Of a DNA stretch of 64,000 nt, positions 1-10,825 are shown piece by piece. Numbering within the stretch: the first letter of the stretch is position 1; every line of letters starts with the position of its first letter. Source of the stretch: Stomoxys calcitrans. Taxonomy: Eukaryota > Arthropoda > Insecta > Diptera > Muscidae. The position numbers and the translations under genes are program-made. The stretch is taken from contig NC_081553.1 of NCBI RefSeq assembly GCF_963082655.1, positions 187,671,752 to 187,735,751 on the forward strand, in the 5' to 3' direction. The notes beneath the pieces are model-generated. The model was not told where the DNA came from. It ran no database searches and saw nothing but the letters and a program-made list of their open reading frames with translations.

Positions 1-140
1 TTATTTTAATTTTATTTTATTTTATTTTATTTTATTTTATTTTATTTTTTTCTATTTTATTTTATTTTATTTTATTTTACATTATTTTATTTTATTTAGT
101 TTCATTTTATTTTATTTTTTTGTTTTTTTATTTTGTTTTG
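1..140. repeat. TTTTA pentanucleotide microsatellite
   Basis: Near-perfect runs of TTTTA broken by occasional extra T or C bases, grading into T-rich sequence at its right end. It starts at the window edge, so its full length is unknown. Small reading frames crossing it have no family resemblance. Confidence 0.9.
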
Positions 141-1494
141 TTTTTGCTCTTTTCAGTTTAGTTAATTTAGCCCACACGGCAACTCTGTCAAATGCAAAGT
201 CTCTCTTGAAATGGCCACACATACTAATGAATGGCGCTGAAGCAGCCTCATGCAAAGCTGGCCAGCAAACTCTTTTGGTTTGCCCACAACCCCAACATTT
301 GTGTTGCATACTTTGAGGCGTGCTTTAAGAAAAAGAATTTACTACTACTTCTACTACCTATACGAGTGTAACCGTCCGTCTATCCGCCTATTTGCTTGAT
401 ATTCATTGCTTCTCCTTTGCCAAAGCAATACAGAAGACTAGAGTTTTTCAAATTCAAACAGACCCTAGCCCAGGGTTTTTGATACAATTCCCACAGATTA
501 TCTTTACAAATGAACAACATGGGGCGGATTTGGTATGGTTTTGTTTTTTCCTTGTTGTGTTGCTTGTTCTTCTAATTTTGCTCTTTGTCCATAAATTTAA
601 TGCGAAAGGATGCTGTTGAATGTGAATGAAACAAAATTGTAACAAATTAAAAAGTTTTTATTTTCGAATTAAGTTTTTTTTTGTTACTACCACTTCTGCT
701 GGCACTTGGCATAGTTATGGGAAAACTAGCGAGTAGCAAAATATGGTAACAGATTTTAGAATTTAAATTAAGAAAGTTTCTGCAAAATGGGTGGCTCTGG
801 GAGTTGGTAGTTAAAATTTTCTATTTGGCACTAAGTGAAATGTGTTTTGAAAGAAAAAGCAGAAGGGTTAAATGTGTGGTACTATAAAGGGGTTTGCCAT
901 GAAAATTCAAGGTTAATTGCCCTTTTTTGAGCATAGTTTAAAGTATTCAAGCCCTTAGCAATGAAGTGGCAGGTAATATAATTTTATTAACCCTAAAACT
1001 TGCAGAGTGGACACTCCATTTGGTTGAGGACACGTGTAGACTACTTACTTAAAGGATGATTTTGTTGATGAGTGTTTTTGTTGAAATGAAAATAAATTAA
1101 TTTTTAATATTTGGTCAAAGTGCGACGAGTATGCAAAGGGGATCTATGGTGGGCTATGGGGTAGCATTGCTGTGAAAATCATTTATTAGAAGAATTCTTC
1201 TATGAAGATGATAAATCCTGGCGGGAAGGAAGGGCGTAAAAACGATTCAATTGTTGCAAGGCTTGCCAACATTCCAAGGACAGTATTTTGTGGGAGTGCG
1301 ACAGGACTTATAGAAGGCAGAAGAAAAGAAGACGTCTGAATCCGTGGGACCGAATTGGTAATCATATGTGGGATATTTTTTTTTTGGGTGGGGGGGTTAA
1401 GATGGTTGAATGCCGGACTTCGTTTTTATCAATGGTACCGTGTTTCAGCCTTTGGATTTAATTTAACCAAGGAACCGCTTAAACCTTACTTCGT
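141..1494. other. AT-rich sequence without recognisable gene
   Basis: No coding motif, RNA gene or array was recognised. A short T run followed by a G run lies near 1375-1396. The short open frames (such as 392-619) are hydrophobic or low-complexity and have no start or splice context that would support a gene. It could be intronic or intergenic. Confidence 0.5.
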
Positions 1495-2625
1495 GTTAGA
1501 CTCCATATCACGTTGAGCTCACGAACACACATGCGTGCTATCTGTCTACGACCGCCAAATATTGATTAAGTGCCTTACCCACGCTAGGAGTGAATCATGG
1601 CACCAAAATACACGCAGCCAGCACTTCGTCTTTGTGTCCTTCAGACACAAGAGCCGCTGAGCCCGTGAACACATATACGCGTGCCATCTGTCTACGACCG
1701 CCACACAGGTATTTAGTGCATTAACACGCCGTGAGTGAATCACGTCACCGAGATACACGTAGCCAGGATTTCGCCTTTGTCCTTCAGACGTAAGAGCTGC
1801 CGAGCCCGCGAACACACACTCGTGGTACCTATCTATGACCTCCACATCGTGATTTTGTACCGTACCCACGCCGTGAGTGAATCATGTCACCGAGATACAC
1901 GTAGCCAGGATTTCGCCTTTATCCTTCAGACGTAAGAGCCGCCGAGCCCGCGAACACACACTCGTGGTACCTATCTATGACCTCCACATCGTGATTTAGT
2001 ACCATACCCACGCCGTGAGTGAATCATGTCACCGAGATACACGTTGATAGCACCTCGCCTCTGTCGTTCAGGCATAAGAGCCGCTGAGACCGCGAACACA
2101 CACTCGTGGTACCTATCTATGACCTCCACATCGTAATTTAGTACCGTACCCACGCCGTGAGTGAATCACGTCACTGAGATACACGTAGACAGCACCTCGC
2201 CTCTGTCGTTCAGGCATAAGAGCCGCTGAGACCGCGAACACACACTCGTGGTACCTATCTATGACCTCCACATCGTGATTTTGTACCGTACCCACGCCGT
2301 GAGTGAACCACGTCACCGAGATACACGTAGCCACCACCTCACCTTTGTTCTTCAGACATAAGAGCCGCTGATCCCGTGAACACATATACGCGTGCCATCT
2401 GTCTACGATCGCGACACCGTGAATTAGTGCCGTACACACGCTATGAGTGAATCATGGCACCGAGATATTCATAGCCAGCACCTCGCCTATGTTCTTCAGA
2501 CATAAGATTCGCTGGGTGTGTGAGAAGACACATTCGTGCTATCTGTCTACAAACGCCACCCATGATTTAGTGTCATATTCGCGACGTGAGTGAATCACGG
2601 CTTAGAGATTATCATTGCCCGACCT
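1495..2625 (-). repeat. 142-bp tandem satellite, about 8 copies, linked to a retroelement
   Basis: The marker GTGAGTGAATCA recurs near 1587, 1731, 1873, 2015, 2157, 2299, 2443 and 2586, giving a period of 142-144 bp. Central copies are the most alike; edge copies are diverged, as expected from unequal exchange. The array lies directly 3' of an RT relic on the minus strand (2690-3110). The same pairing of satellite and RT flank occurs again at 9836-10825, so the repeat is probably part of, or carried by, that retrotransposon. Open frames through it arise from the repeat and do not look like a protein family. Confidence 0.85.
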
Positions 2626-2689
2626 CAGATCTCCGACTAGAACTTAATTTTGACCCGATAACGCCTAGATAAAGCATTAGCCTACTAAC

Positions 2690-3110
2690 TAGCCTCTTCT
2701 CTATCTGACACTGACACAAATACATTTCTGTGACTGACCCTATCCCCGATGAGCTGCACTCCAGTAAACTCGTCGTTAAACTTGGTCTTCACCAGTGCTT
2801 CTATGCGCATATCCATTTCCACTGGTTTTTTTTTTCTCCTTAGAAGTAGCAACTCCGTAATCTGCATCGCAAGTTGCAAGCCTTGTGAATCCAGGCAGTC
2901 CTCTGCTCTTATCCTCACTTGCCGCAGTTTGCGTTCTGCACAACTTCTGTGTCTTTTGTCGTGATGACTGCAGCAATGTCATCAACATCTCCTACTAGAA
3001 AGGCATTTCTTTTCGGAGTATTCCATCATAACTGACATTCCAAAGATCCGGTCCAAGTATGAAGCCTTGCCGCACTCCTGATGTGATCTCATATTCTACT
3101 AAGAGTTATA
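2690..3110 (-). pseudogene. Non-LTR reverse transcriptase fragment: motifs B, C and thumb
   Basis: Read on the minus strand, one frame gives ITSGVRQG followed by GPDLWNVSYDGILR (RT motif B region of I/LOA/R1-type elements). Two stop codons follow. A shifted frame gives DVDDIAAVI, where intact elements have a (F/Y)ADD box; the two aspartates remain but the first residue is changed. A third stretch (2918-2685) has AEDCLDSQGLQLA and a KTE-like segment ending near GVQL, typical of the palm-to-thumb region. Stops and frameshifts make it a dead copy. It continues the element whose motif A lies at 3480-4560; a SINE separates the two. Family placement is by motif recognition only. Confidence 0.8.
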
Positions 3111-3116
3111 GACAAG

Positions 3117-3456
3117 TACCCTGTAATGCTAACCTCTGCCACCGTAGCGCAGAGGTTAGGATATCCGCCTATGACGCTGAACGCCTGGGTTCGAATCGCA
3201 TATGACGCTGAACGCCTGGGTCCGAATTAGAAGACAATATTCAGCGGTGGTTTTCCTCTCCCAATGCTGGCAACATTTGTGAGGTATTATGCCATGTAAA
3301 ACTTCTCTCCAAAGAGGTGTCGCACTGCGGCACACCGTTCGGACTCGGCAATAAAAAGAAGGCCCCTTGCCGTTGCACTCATTGATATATGAGAAGTTTT
3401 CCCCTGTTTCTTAGAGGAATGTTCATGGGCAAAATTTCCTATTTACCCTGTTATGC
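3117..3456 (+). mobile_element. tRNA-derived SINE (family 1) with target-site duplication
   Basis: The body is about 3130-3443. It opens with a Pol III A-box-like TAGCGCAGAGGTTA and a B box GGTTCGAAT, followed by the family tail (ACATTTGTGAGG, AAAACTTCTCTCCAAAGAGG, CGGACTCGGC, ATGTTCATGGGC). A 30-bp segment containing the B box is duplicated (around 3168-3230), so this copy has two B-like boxes. Flanks TACCCTGTAATGC (3117-3129) and TACCCTGTTATGC (3444-3456) form a 13-bp duplication with one mismatch. It sits between RT motifs A and B of the minus-strand retroelement, so it inserted after that element. Confidence 0.88.
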
Positions 3457-3479
3457 AAGTAACTTCTCATTATACTCAT

Positions 3480-4560
3480 CAGATACGCCGAGATATTAAA
3501 GTCCTCTGTGCGCGAATGGAGGTCGTCATACCACCTGAAGCTATTGAATGCGGACAATCGACCTAGAGTAGGGGTTCCTGTGCCTAGACGCCACTACTAT
3601 CTTCAACAAATCTCTGAGAGTTCCGATCGTGGACATTCCTCCTCGGAAGCCATGACGTCTCATTGACTGCAGGTCGTCAGACCATCTGAGGCTATTGAAT
3701 GCTTTCTTCACATACAGGGTGCCCAAGAGGTAAATCGGCCTAGAGTAGGGGTTCCTGTGCCTTTCACTGCCACTACTATCACCAACACATCTCTGAGAGT
3801 TCCGATCATGGATATTACTGCTCGGAAACCATGATGTCTCGTTGAAAATCCACTTCAATGATGGGGTCCTGGGGCTGTGGCTTCATGTGTCGCTTTGCCT
3901 GGAAGTCGTCAGACCATCTAAGCCTATTGAATGCGTTCTTCACATCCAGTGTGCCCAAGAGGACCATCGGCCTAGAGTCGGGATTCCTGTGCCTAGTCGC
4001 CACTACTATCTCCTAGAGCTTCGATCGTGGACGTTCCTGCCCGGAAGCCATGTTGTCTCGTTGAAAATCCACCTCAATGATGGTGTTCTGGGGTCTGTGG
4101 CTTCATAAGTCGCATTGCCTGCAAGTCGTCAGACCATCGGAGGCTATGGAATGCTTTCTTCACATCCAGTGTGCCCAAGAGGACAATCGGCCTAGAGTAG
4201 GGGTTTTGTGCCTAGCCGTCACTACTATCTCCTAGAGCTTCGATCGTGGACGTTCCTGCCCGGAAGCCATGTTGTCTCGTTGAAAATCCACCTCAATGAT
4301 GGTGTTTCGGGGTCTGTGGCTTCATAAGTCGCATTGCCTGCAAGTCGTCAGACCATCGGAGGCTATTGAATGCTTTCTTCACATACAGTGTGCCCAAGAG
4401 GTCAATCGGCCTAGATTGGGGGTTTTGTGCGTAGCCGTCACTATTATCTCCAACACTTCTCTGAGAGTTCCGATCGTGGAAATTCCTGCCCGGAAGCCAT
4501 GTTTTATCGTTGAAAATTCACCTTAATGATGGGGTCCTGGGGCTGTGGCCTCATAAGTCG
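3480..4560 (-). repeat. Tandem array of an RT motif-A segment (~220 bp, 5 copies)
   Basis: On the minus strand successive units translate to variants of LLGTLDVKNAFNRLRW, which is RT motif A (first catalytic aspartate) of I/R1/LOA-type non-LTR elements, preceded by RHRNPDSRP-like residues. The landmark CCTAGAGT recurs near 3562, 3739, 3971, 4191 and 4410, giving spacings of 177, 232, 220 and 219 bp. An intact RT has this segment once. The array lies between RT box 1 (4820-5035) and motifs B/C (2690-3110), in correct gene order, so amplification happened inside one RT gene. Units carry frameshifts and cannot make enzyme. Confidence 0.82.
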
Positions 4561-4819
4561 CTCGAAAAGTTTGTCGTCCCTCTCCAGCCATGGCGAAACA
4601 ATTAAAGGTGCTCTCATTTGTACAACAACCACAAATCGTTTGGTGCAATCCGCTATGTTGTCATCTCGCTGATTGACGTTTTGCCAACACACACAAAGAA
4701 ATTTGTGTGCGTGTGTGTATACATGTGCGTACATGAGCAGAGAAAATGCGAGAAGGAAGTTAAAAAACAGAATGCAAACAAAAATCTGTCATCTTAATAC
4801 CGTCAAATCAAGCCGGCTG

Positions 4820-5035
4820 CTAACAGCTGTTCGCGTGAGACCACCTTTGTCTCTTCCACATCTTCGGTAAAACATCTCCCAGTGGCCTCTGGTAATACAT
4901 TCCCAGAAGAAATTCCGGTCGGGTTTCAGCTATCAGCCTGATTACCTTGTTCCTTAAAGACCTCGGTCGGTATTCTGTCGGGACCGGGAGCTTTGCTCCT
5001 CAGGAGGTTGAGGGCCCCCGCATTCCGCGCGTTAT
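4820..5035 (-). pseudogene. RT boxes 1-2 fragment
   Basis: Minus-strand translation from about 5020 reads LLRSKAPGPDRIPTEVFK, the opening RT box of non-LTR elements (usual form KAPGPDGIP). After a frame change it continues as RPEFLLGMYYQRPLGDVLP and ends at WKRQRW, matching the WKRQRLVLL end of that region. It sits upstream of the motif-A array on the same strand and in the right order. One frameshift and a preceding stop show decay. Confidence 0.78.
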
Positions 5036-5179
5036 TGGCGCCTTTAAATAACTAATGGCCAACTTTTTCCCGTAGCGATTGGTCCTTTGGAACGCAACGA
5101 GCTTGCTCACATACAGGAGTTTGACGAGCATCGCCACCTCCACATGAAAATGTGGCTACAACAACAACAACTTTACAGC

Positions 5180-5345
5180 AGCAACCAACTTTTGAGCCTG
5201 TTCTGTCTCAGTCATGCTTGTGCGGCGAGCTCTCTTGAAGTTGCCTCTTAGTTAAATGCGTTGCTCTGCTTTTACGTCACTCCACCAGAGTATTGGGGTT
5301 CTATTTCCCCTCGGCGATTTGGGTTTTGGCCTGGATTGTTGTTGC
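5180..5345 (-). pseudogene. Endonuclease-RT linker fragment
   Basis: On the minus strand a frame reads RTPILWWSD and then an arginine-rich stretch ending NFKRARRTS. The pattern WW followed by basic residues is typical of the linker between the endonuclease and RT domains in R1/I-type elements. It lies between the endonuclease (5500-6185) and RT box 1 (4820-5035), which supports the assignment. One in-frame stop interrupts it. Confidence 0.6.
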
Positions 5346-5499
5346 TCTCAATGATGCGCATCACTTATCCCACTTTCTACAGAAGTTCTAGAGCATGTTC
5401 TGATCTCTTTGCTTGCCGATCAATTTCCTCTAGGAGTTTGGAGGTGACCACTTTATTCGAGTTCCCCTGTCGTGTACTTGTACTCATTCAACATGAGCT

Positions 5500-6185
5500 G
5501 CGTCCCTTCTAGCATTAAAGGAGAACATAAAACTCGAGTACTGTTTGTCGCCCGCTGCATAAGTTTATAGTCCCTCAGGTATCTTCCCAATGACTTTTTC
5601 GAACGCAGACCATCATTCAGACCATCAGAACGAGGCCGCTTAAAGGTTGACACGTTTCCGCTGTTTTGCAATTTGCAAATTTGGTCCATAAACATTCCAC
5701 TAAGGAACAGGGGCAAATTTCTCACCTATCAATGAGTGCAGTCCGATTCAAGTTTAAGCTAAATAATAAGGGACCTCCTTTTTATAGTCTAGTCCGAAGG
5801 GCGTGCCGCAGTGCGACACCTCTTTGGAGAGAAGTTTTTACTCGGCATAGTACCTGTTGTCAGCATTAGGAGGGGAAAACCACCGAAGAAACATTTTTAG
5901 ATGGTCCCGCCAGGATTCGAACCCAGGAGTTCAGAGTCATAGGCGGACAAGCTAACCTCTGCGCTACGGTGGCCTCCTACTTTTGTTTACGACGAGTAAA
6001 CCAGTTCTTGCTGCTATGTCTAGAACTTTTCCTCTTTTTGACTTAGTCGTTGGTATGCCCCATTCTATTGCTAGAAAGTTGACATCGCCAGCTACTATGT
6101 AATGCCCGTCTGATTTTCGCATTGTTTCGATACTGTAACCAGGGGTGAGATAGCAGCTTAAAAACGTGAAAAGATTTAGCTGCAC
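5500..6185 (-). pseudogene. APE-type endonuclease domain, split by a SINE
   Basis: The upstream half (6185-5976) contains CYLTPGYSIETM, IVAGDVNFLAIEWG (usual GDFNA, with the catalytic Asp and Asn) and AARTGLLVVNKS. The second half resumes at 5660 with GNVSTFKRP and later, in another frame, AGDKQYSSF where active enzymes have SDHQY. Aspartate is kept but the catalytic histidine position reads lysine. The SINE at 5663-5975 splits the domain exactly between the halves. The domain would nick target DNA for retrotransposition; this copy is inactive. Confidence 0.8.
5663..5975 (-). mobile_element. tRNA-derived SINE (family 1), minus orientation
   Basis: Reverse-complement family landmarks are present: tail side near 5690 (CATAAACATTCCACTAAGG), CCGATTCAAGTTTAAGC, GCGACACCTCTTTGGAGAGA, and at the 5' side GGATTCGAACCC (B box) and CTCTGCGCTACGGTGG (A box). 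It interrupts the endonuclease domain of the minus-strand retroelement. Target duplications are not clear; a short shared TTTTG is all I see. Confidence 0.85.
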
Positions 6186-6530
6186 CTAGGTATCCGTTTC
6201 CATTTCCGCTGTTTATAGGTTGTTGTTGCTGTAGCAGTGTGTTTTACACTGAGGCGGCAGCCCTTGCCAATGAAGGACTTCATCGATTCAATCCGGTACA
6301 TACAACCGGCTGCCATGGGATTGCTGTTTATAGGTGAAATCCTATTGCGGTCTGGAATCCCGATATCCGCTGTCTTCGCGGAATCCTCACTACAAGATTC
6401 TTCATTTTTTCCTCCATAACTATTTGCAAAAATCCTTAACAGTGAGAAATTATGGGATGTCCCTCTTAACAACAAATATGACCCATAAACATTCTGCAAC
6501 AATTTCCCTCATTGCGTTTTCTTAGAAAAA
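6186..6530. repeat. Unclassified dispersed-repeat-like segment
   Basis: It begins with a GTTGTTGTTGCTGTAGCAG-type motif and a GC-richer block with ACTGAGGCGGCAGCCC. This composition differs from the AT-rich DNA to its right. I recall similar blocks as dispersed in fly genomes but cannot name a family. No domain was recognised on either strand. Confidence 0.35.
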
Positions 6531-7680
6531 TTAATAGGTCATCAAGTATTACACACCCTCTAAAACACTACGTTGAACATTTGTGAAATTTTCAAGTACT
6601 TCTGGGAGTTTTTTTTCCCCACATCTGATAGTTGTCGTTAATGATAAAGTTTTTGGTTTTCCAAAAAACAAGCCATCATCAGCCACTTGAGATACAAATC
6701 ACCCTTCTCCATCGGATGTATGGTAATGCGAAGGGAAATATAAATTGCTGCAAATCTTTTAACATCTCCATTTAGTAGTCCCATTTGCTTAAGCAAAAAA
6801 AACCCCAAAACAGTATAATTTGCATATCATTAAATGCTCTTTTATCTTCCCTCTTATTCCTGCCTCATAAAGACCAAGCAAAAAGGATCTACGAAAATTT
6901 AGACAAATAAACGAGAAACCAAATTGGTTGTCTGTTTTTTTTTTTTTTTGCATAGATGGATTTGAAGCAACTATAATTTTCTCTAACAATCAACAATCAG
7001 CATGTTGAAGTTGTTTTTCTTTTTTTGTACTCCTGCTCTTTCAGTTGAATTTATCAATTCAAAGTTGGTTGAGGGTTTTTTTTGTCTTCTCGTTGTTTTC
7101 ATAGACATTTGTGACTTGAAACTCAAATGAAGTGCCTGAAAATATGCAATGAACTTTTATGCAGATGTTGATGTTTAACATTGAGAGCTTCTCAGAAAAA
7201 ACAGTTCAACCAAATAGATTGGGTCATTGATTGAATGTTGTTGGCACTCACATAGACAGACAGACAGACCGACAGAATGGTTCACAAAGTTGATGTTTTT
7301 CTTTCGCTTTTGGCAAATAGAGTGGAGAGGATAAAGTTTGAAACTTCGTTTTGTTGAAGTAGGTGTAATTAAAATGACAAATTATATGGAAATGCGGGAT
7401 TCGTATTTTTATACTCTCTACTATGGGAGTACACTTAGTGAGAAGTTAATTTTGCTGCTATTACAGCAGTAGTTCTACTATCATAGCAAAATATTTTCAA
7501 TTTCAGAACCAGAAGCTGACTGATAAAAAGTCAGATGTTTGCTAAAAATGGCTGCCACTCAAAGTATAACTGGCGCCTACTCAACCTACACTCTTAGAAA
7601 TTTGTTTGGAGAAACAGCAAAAATGTTTGCTGAAACAGCAATTATTTTTTCTGGGTGTACAACTGGTAGGGTTAAATATA
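6531..7680. other. AT-rich sequence, nothing recognised
   Basis: It contains several T runs, a short GACAGACAGAC stretch near 7254-7275, and a short repeat of TTTGCTGAAACAGCA-like words at 7600-7645. No gene, splice-supported exon or RNA was identified. Confidence 0.5.
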
Positions 7681-8265
7681 AAAAAAAAAATAAAAGCGTG
7701 CTAAGTTCGACCGGGCCGAATCTTGTATACCCTGCCTGATTGTTTAACACGTATGCTAAAGGTCATACAAGAAGTCGTTCAGCCATATTGGATAAAAATT
7801 GCTTCCTCTAGAGGCTCAAGAAATATAATTGGGTTATTGGTTTATATGAGGGCTATATCAGGTAATGAACTGATTTGAGCTATATTTGGCACAATTGTTG
7901 GAAAATTGGAATAATTTCAGAAAAGTCGGTTAATAATTGCGTCCTCTGGCGGTACAGGAAGTCAATATCCGAGATCGGTCTATATGGGAACTAAGTTAGG
8001 TTATGCACCGATTTAGACCATACCTAACCCAGTTATTGGAAATCAAAATAAACCAACTTATGTAAAATTTCAGCCAAATCGGATATTAATTGCGCCCTCT
8101 AGAGGCGAAAATTTTAAAATTTCAAGCACCTGGCTGTACTCCTTCGAAAGTAAACGAACTTTCCACAGACAGACAGATGTATGGACATGGCAAGATCGAC
8201 TTTAAACGTCATGACGATCAAGAATATAAACATTTTATGGCGTCTTACACCAATATTTGAATGTG
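7681..8265 (+). mobile_element. Mini-me/DINE-1-like element, type 1, short copy
   Basis: The head has GCGTGCTAAGTTCGACCGGG followed by CCGAATCTTGTATACCC, including the imperfect palindrome TTCGACCGGGCCGAA. The body has about two diverged units with GCCCTCTAGAGGCG and CAGCCAAATCGGA. The tail has CTTTCGAAAG-like and ACAGACAGACAG (GTCY core), then GACGATCAAGAATATA (TA core). The usual terminal TATACCCCCAT is missing, so it is 3'-incomplete. It is non-coding and would need an autonomous partner to move. Confidence 0.75.
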
Positions 8266-8394
8266 AATAAAGAAAAATAAAATAAATCAAAATTAAGTAA
8301 AGAAAAAAAATTAAATATCAAAGAAAAATCTTAAATAAATAAAAAAATATTTTACAGATCCGAACTTTTAATATACAACACCTTGGGTATATAT
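8266..8394. other. A-rich spacer
   Basis: A-rich sequence with repeated AATAAA-like words between two repeat families. No other feature was seen. Confidence 0.5.
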
Positions 8395-9835
8395 ATATAA
8401 ACCACCTTTCGCCATAGTCCGGTGAAAAAACGCATAATTTATACCCCCATAGCTGCTATATCGAAATATGGTCCGATTTGGACCGAATTCGACACGGACA
8501 CTGAGTGGTCTAATGAGTACAAGTCATCCATATCCAAATATAGACCGATCTAAACCATATACGATGTCGCTAAACCCAATATAAGTCAATGTGTCAAATT
8601 TGAGCGAAATCGGATTATGAATGCGCCTTTTATGTCCCCAAAACCTTAAATAAAGGGATCGGTCTATATGTCAGCTATATCCAAATCTGGACCGATCTAA
8701 GCCAAATTGTAGAAAGATGTCGAAGGGCTTTACTCAACCCACTGTCCCAAATTTCAGCAAAATCGGATAATAAATGTGGCTTTTATAGGCCTAAGACCCT
8801 AAATTGGCAGATCGGTCTATATGGCAGCTATATCCAAATCTGGTTCGATCTGTGCCATATTATAGAAGCAAGTCGATGGGCTTAACTTAACTCACTCTTC
8901 CAAATTTCGGCGAAATCGGACAATAAATGCCCCTCTTATGGGCCCAAAACCTTAAATCAAAAGATCGGTCTATATGGTAGCTATATCCAAATCTGAACCG
9001 ATCTGAGCCAAATTTTAGAAATATGTCGAAGGGCTTAACTTAACTCACTGTCCCAAATTTCGGCGAAATCGGTCAATAAATGCGCGTTTTATGGGCCCAA
9101 AACCTTAAATCAAAAGATCGGTCTATATAGCAGCTATATCCAAATCTGTACAAATCTGGGTCAAATTCAAGATGGATATCGAAGGGCCTAACATAACTCA
9201 CGGCCCCAAATTTCAGCAAAATCGGATAATAAATATGGCCTCTATGGGCCTGAGACCCTAAATCGGCGGATCGGTCTATATGGCAGCTGTATCCAAATCT
9301 GAACCGTTCTAGGCCAAATTGAAGAATGATGTCGAAGGGCGAACACAACTAACTGTCCCAATTTTCAGCAAAATCGGATAATAAATGCGCGTTTTGTGGG
9401 CCCAAAAACCTTAAATCGTCGGATCGGTCTATATGGCACCTATGTCCAAATCTGGACCGATCTAGGCCAAATTAAAGAAGGATGTCGATTGGCTTAACTT
9501 AACTCACTGTACCAAATTTCAGCAAAATCGGATAATAAATGTGGCTTTTATGGGCCCAAAACCTTAAATCGAGAGATCGGTCTATATGGCAGCTATATCC
9601 CAATCTGAACCGATCTGTGCCATATTATAGAAGTATGTCGAAGGGCCTTACACAACTCACTGTCCCAAATTTCGGCGAAATCGGTCAATAAATGCGCCTT
9701 TTATGGCCCCAAAACCTTAAATCGAGAGATCGGTCTATATGGCAGCTATATCCAAATCTGGACCGATCTGAGCCAAATTGTAGAAGGATGTCGACGGGAC
9801 TAACGCAACTCACTGTCGCAAGTTTCGAAACATAA
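8395..9835 (+). repeat. Type-2 array: 153-bp units, about 9 copies
   Basis: The word ATCGGTCTATATGGCAGC and variants recur at 8657, 8811, 8964, 9117, 9270, 9423, 9576 and 9729, a spacing of 153-154 bp. Each unit holds CAAATCTGGACCGATCT, CCCAAATTTCGGCGAAATCG and ATGCGCCTTTTATGGGCCC. The head has ACCACCTTTCGCCATAGTCC and ATACCCCCATAGC. The right edge runs straight into the 142-bp-type satellite at about 9836. Because 153 is divisible by three, long open frames appear in several frames; they are not genes. Confidence 0.88.
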
Positions 9836-10655
9836 GTGCCGCTGAGTTTAGACATAAGTGCCACTGAGCCCGCGAATACTACCTCGTTATTTCTGTCGTA
9901 GGGTATCAGCCCATGATTTAGTGCCGTATTCACGCTGTGATTAAAGCAGCCGTCAGTCAGTGAGTGAGTCACGTGCCCGAAACAAACGTAGCCTCGTCTT
10001 TCTTCTTCAGTCGTAAGAGACGTCGAACCAGCGAATACTCCCACGTGCTTTGTGTCCACGACCATCAACCCATGACTTAGTGCCGTATTCACGCCGTGAG
10101 TAAACCAAGTCTTCGTAGCAAAAGTAGCCAGCATCTCGCCTGTGTCCTTCAGACATATGAGCCGCTGAGCCCGCAAATACTACCACGTGCTTTCTGTCTT
10201 AGGGCATCTCCCCGTGATTTGGTGCCGCATTCACGCTATAACAAAAACACAGCCTTCATTCAGTGAGTGAGTCATGGTCCTGAAGCAAACGTAGCCAGCA
10301 CCTCGCCTTTTTCCTTCAAACATAAGATACGCTGAGCCCGTGCTTTCTGTCTAAGGCCATCACCCCGTGATTTAGTGCCGTTTTCACGCCGTGAGTGAAC
10401 CACGTCTCCGAAACCAACATAGTCAGCACCTCACCTTTGTCCTTCAGACATAAGAGCCGCTGAGCCCGCGAATACTCACACGTGCTTCCTGTCCAACATC
10501 ATCACCACGTGAGTGAACCACGTCTCCAAGACAAACGTAGCTAGCACCTCGCCATAGTCTTACGGACGCAAGAGCGGCTGAGTCCACGTACACTTGCACC
10601 GCCCGTCTACGACATCCTCCCATGTGATTTATGACTCATACATGCGCACTGGGAG
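9836..10655 (-). repeat. Second locus of the retroelement-linked satellite, irregular units
   Basis: It shares CTTCAGACATAAGAGCCGCT, GAGCCCGCGAATAC, GTGATTTAGTGCCG and GTGAGTGAACCACG with the 1495-2625 array. Markers fall near 9964, 10096, 10267, 10391 and 10509, so unit length varies from about 118 to 171 bp; some units gain a GCCGTCAGTCAGTGAGTGAG insertion. This copy is more scrambled than the first. It again adjoins a stretch matching the RT flank (10656-10825). Confidence 0.8.
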
Positions 10656-10825
10656 AAACTGAATTAACCGTATACATAGCCATTCCTCGATCTCCGACTT
10701 GTGCCTGATTCTCTTCTCTTCTGTTAAAGCGAACTTAACTTGGCTTATCTCACTCTGTCACTGAAACATATATATTTCTAGGACCGTCCCAGCTCCCGGT
10801 GAGCTGCACCCCAGCAGTATTCAGG
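10656..10825 (-). pseudogene. Diverged RT thumb flank, second copy of the 2.6-2.8 kb segment
   Basis: It contains CGATCTCCGACTTG, CTGTCACTGAAACATATAT, TTTCTAGGACCGTCCCAGCT and GGTGAGCTGCACCCCAG. These align by eye with CAGATCTCCGACTAG, CTGACACTGACACAAATACA and GATGAGCTGCACTCCAG at 2626-2775. Order and orientation relative to the satellite are the same at both loci. The protein signal alone is weak here; the link to the first copy carries the call. Confidence 0.6.
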
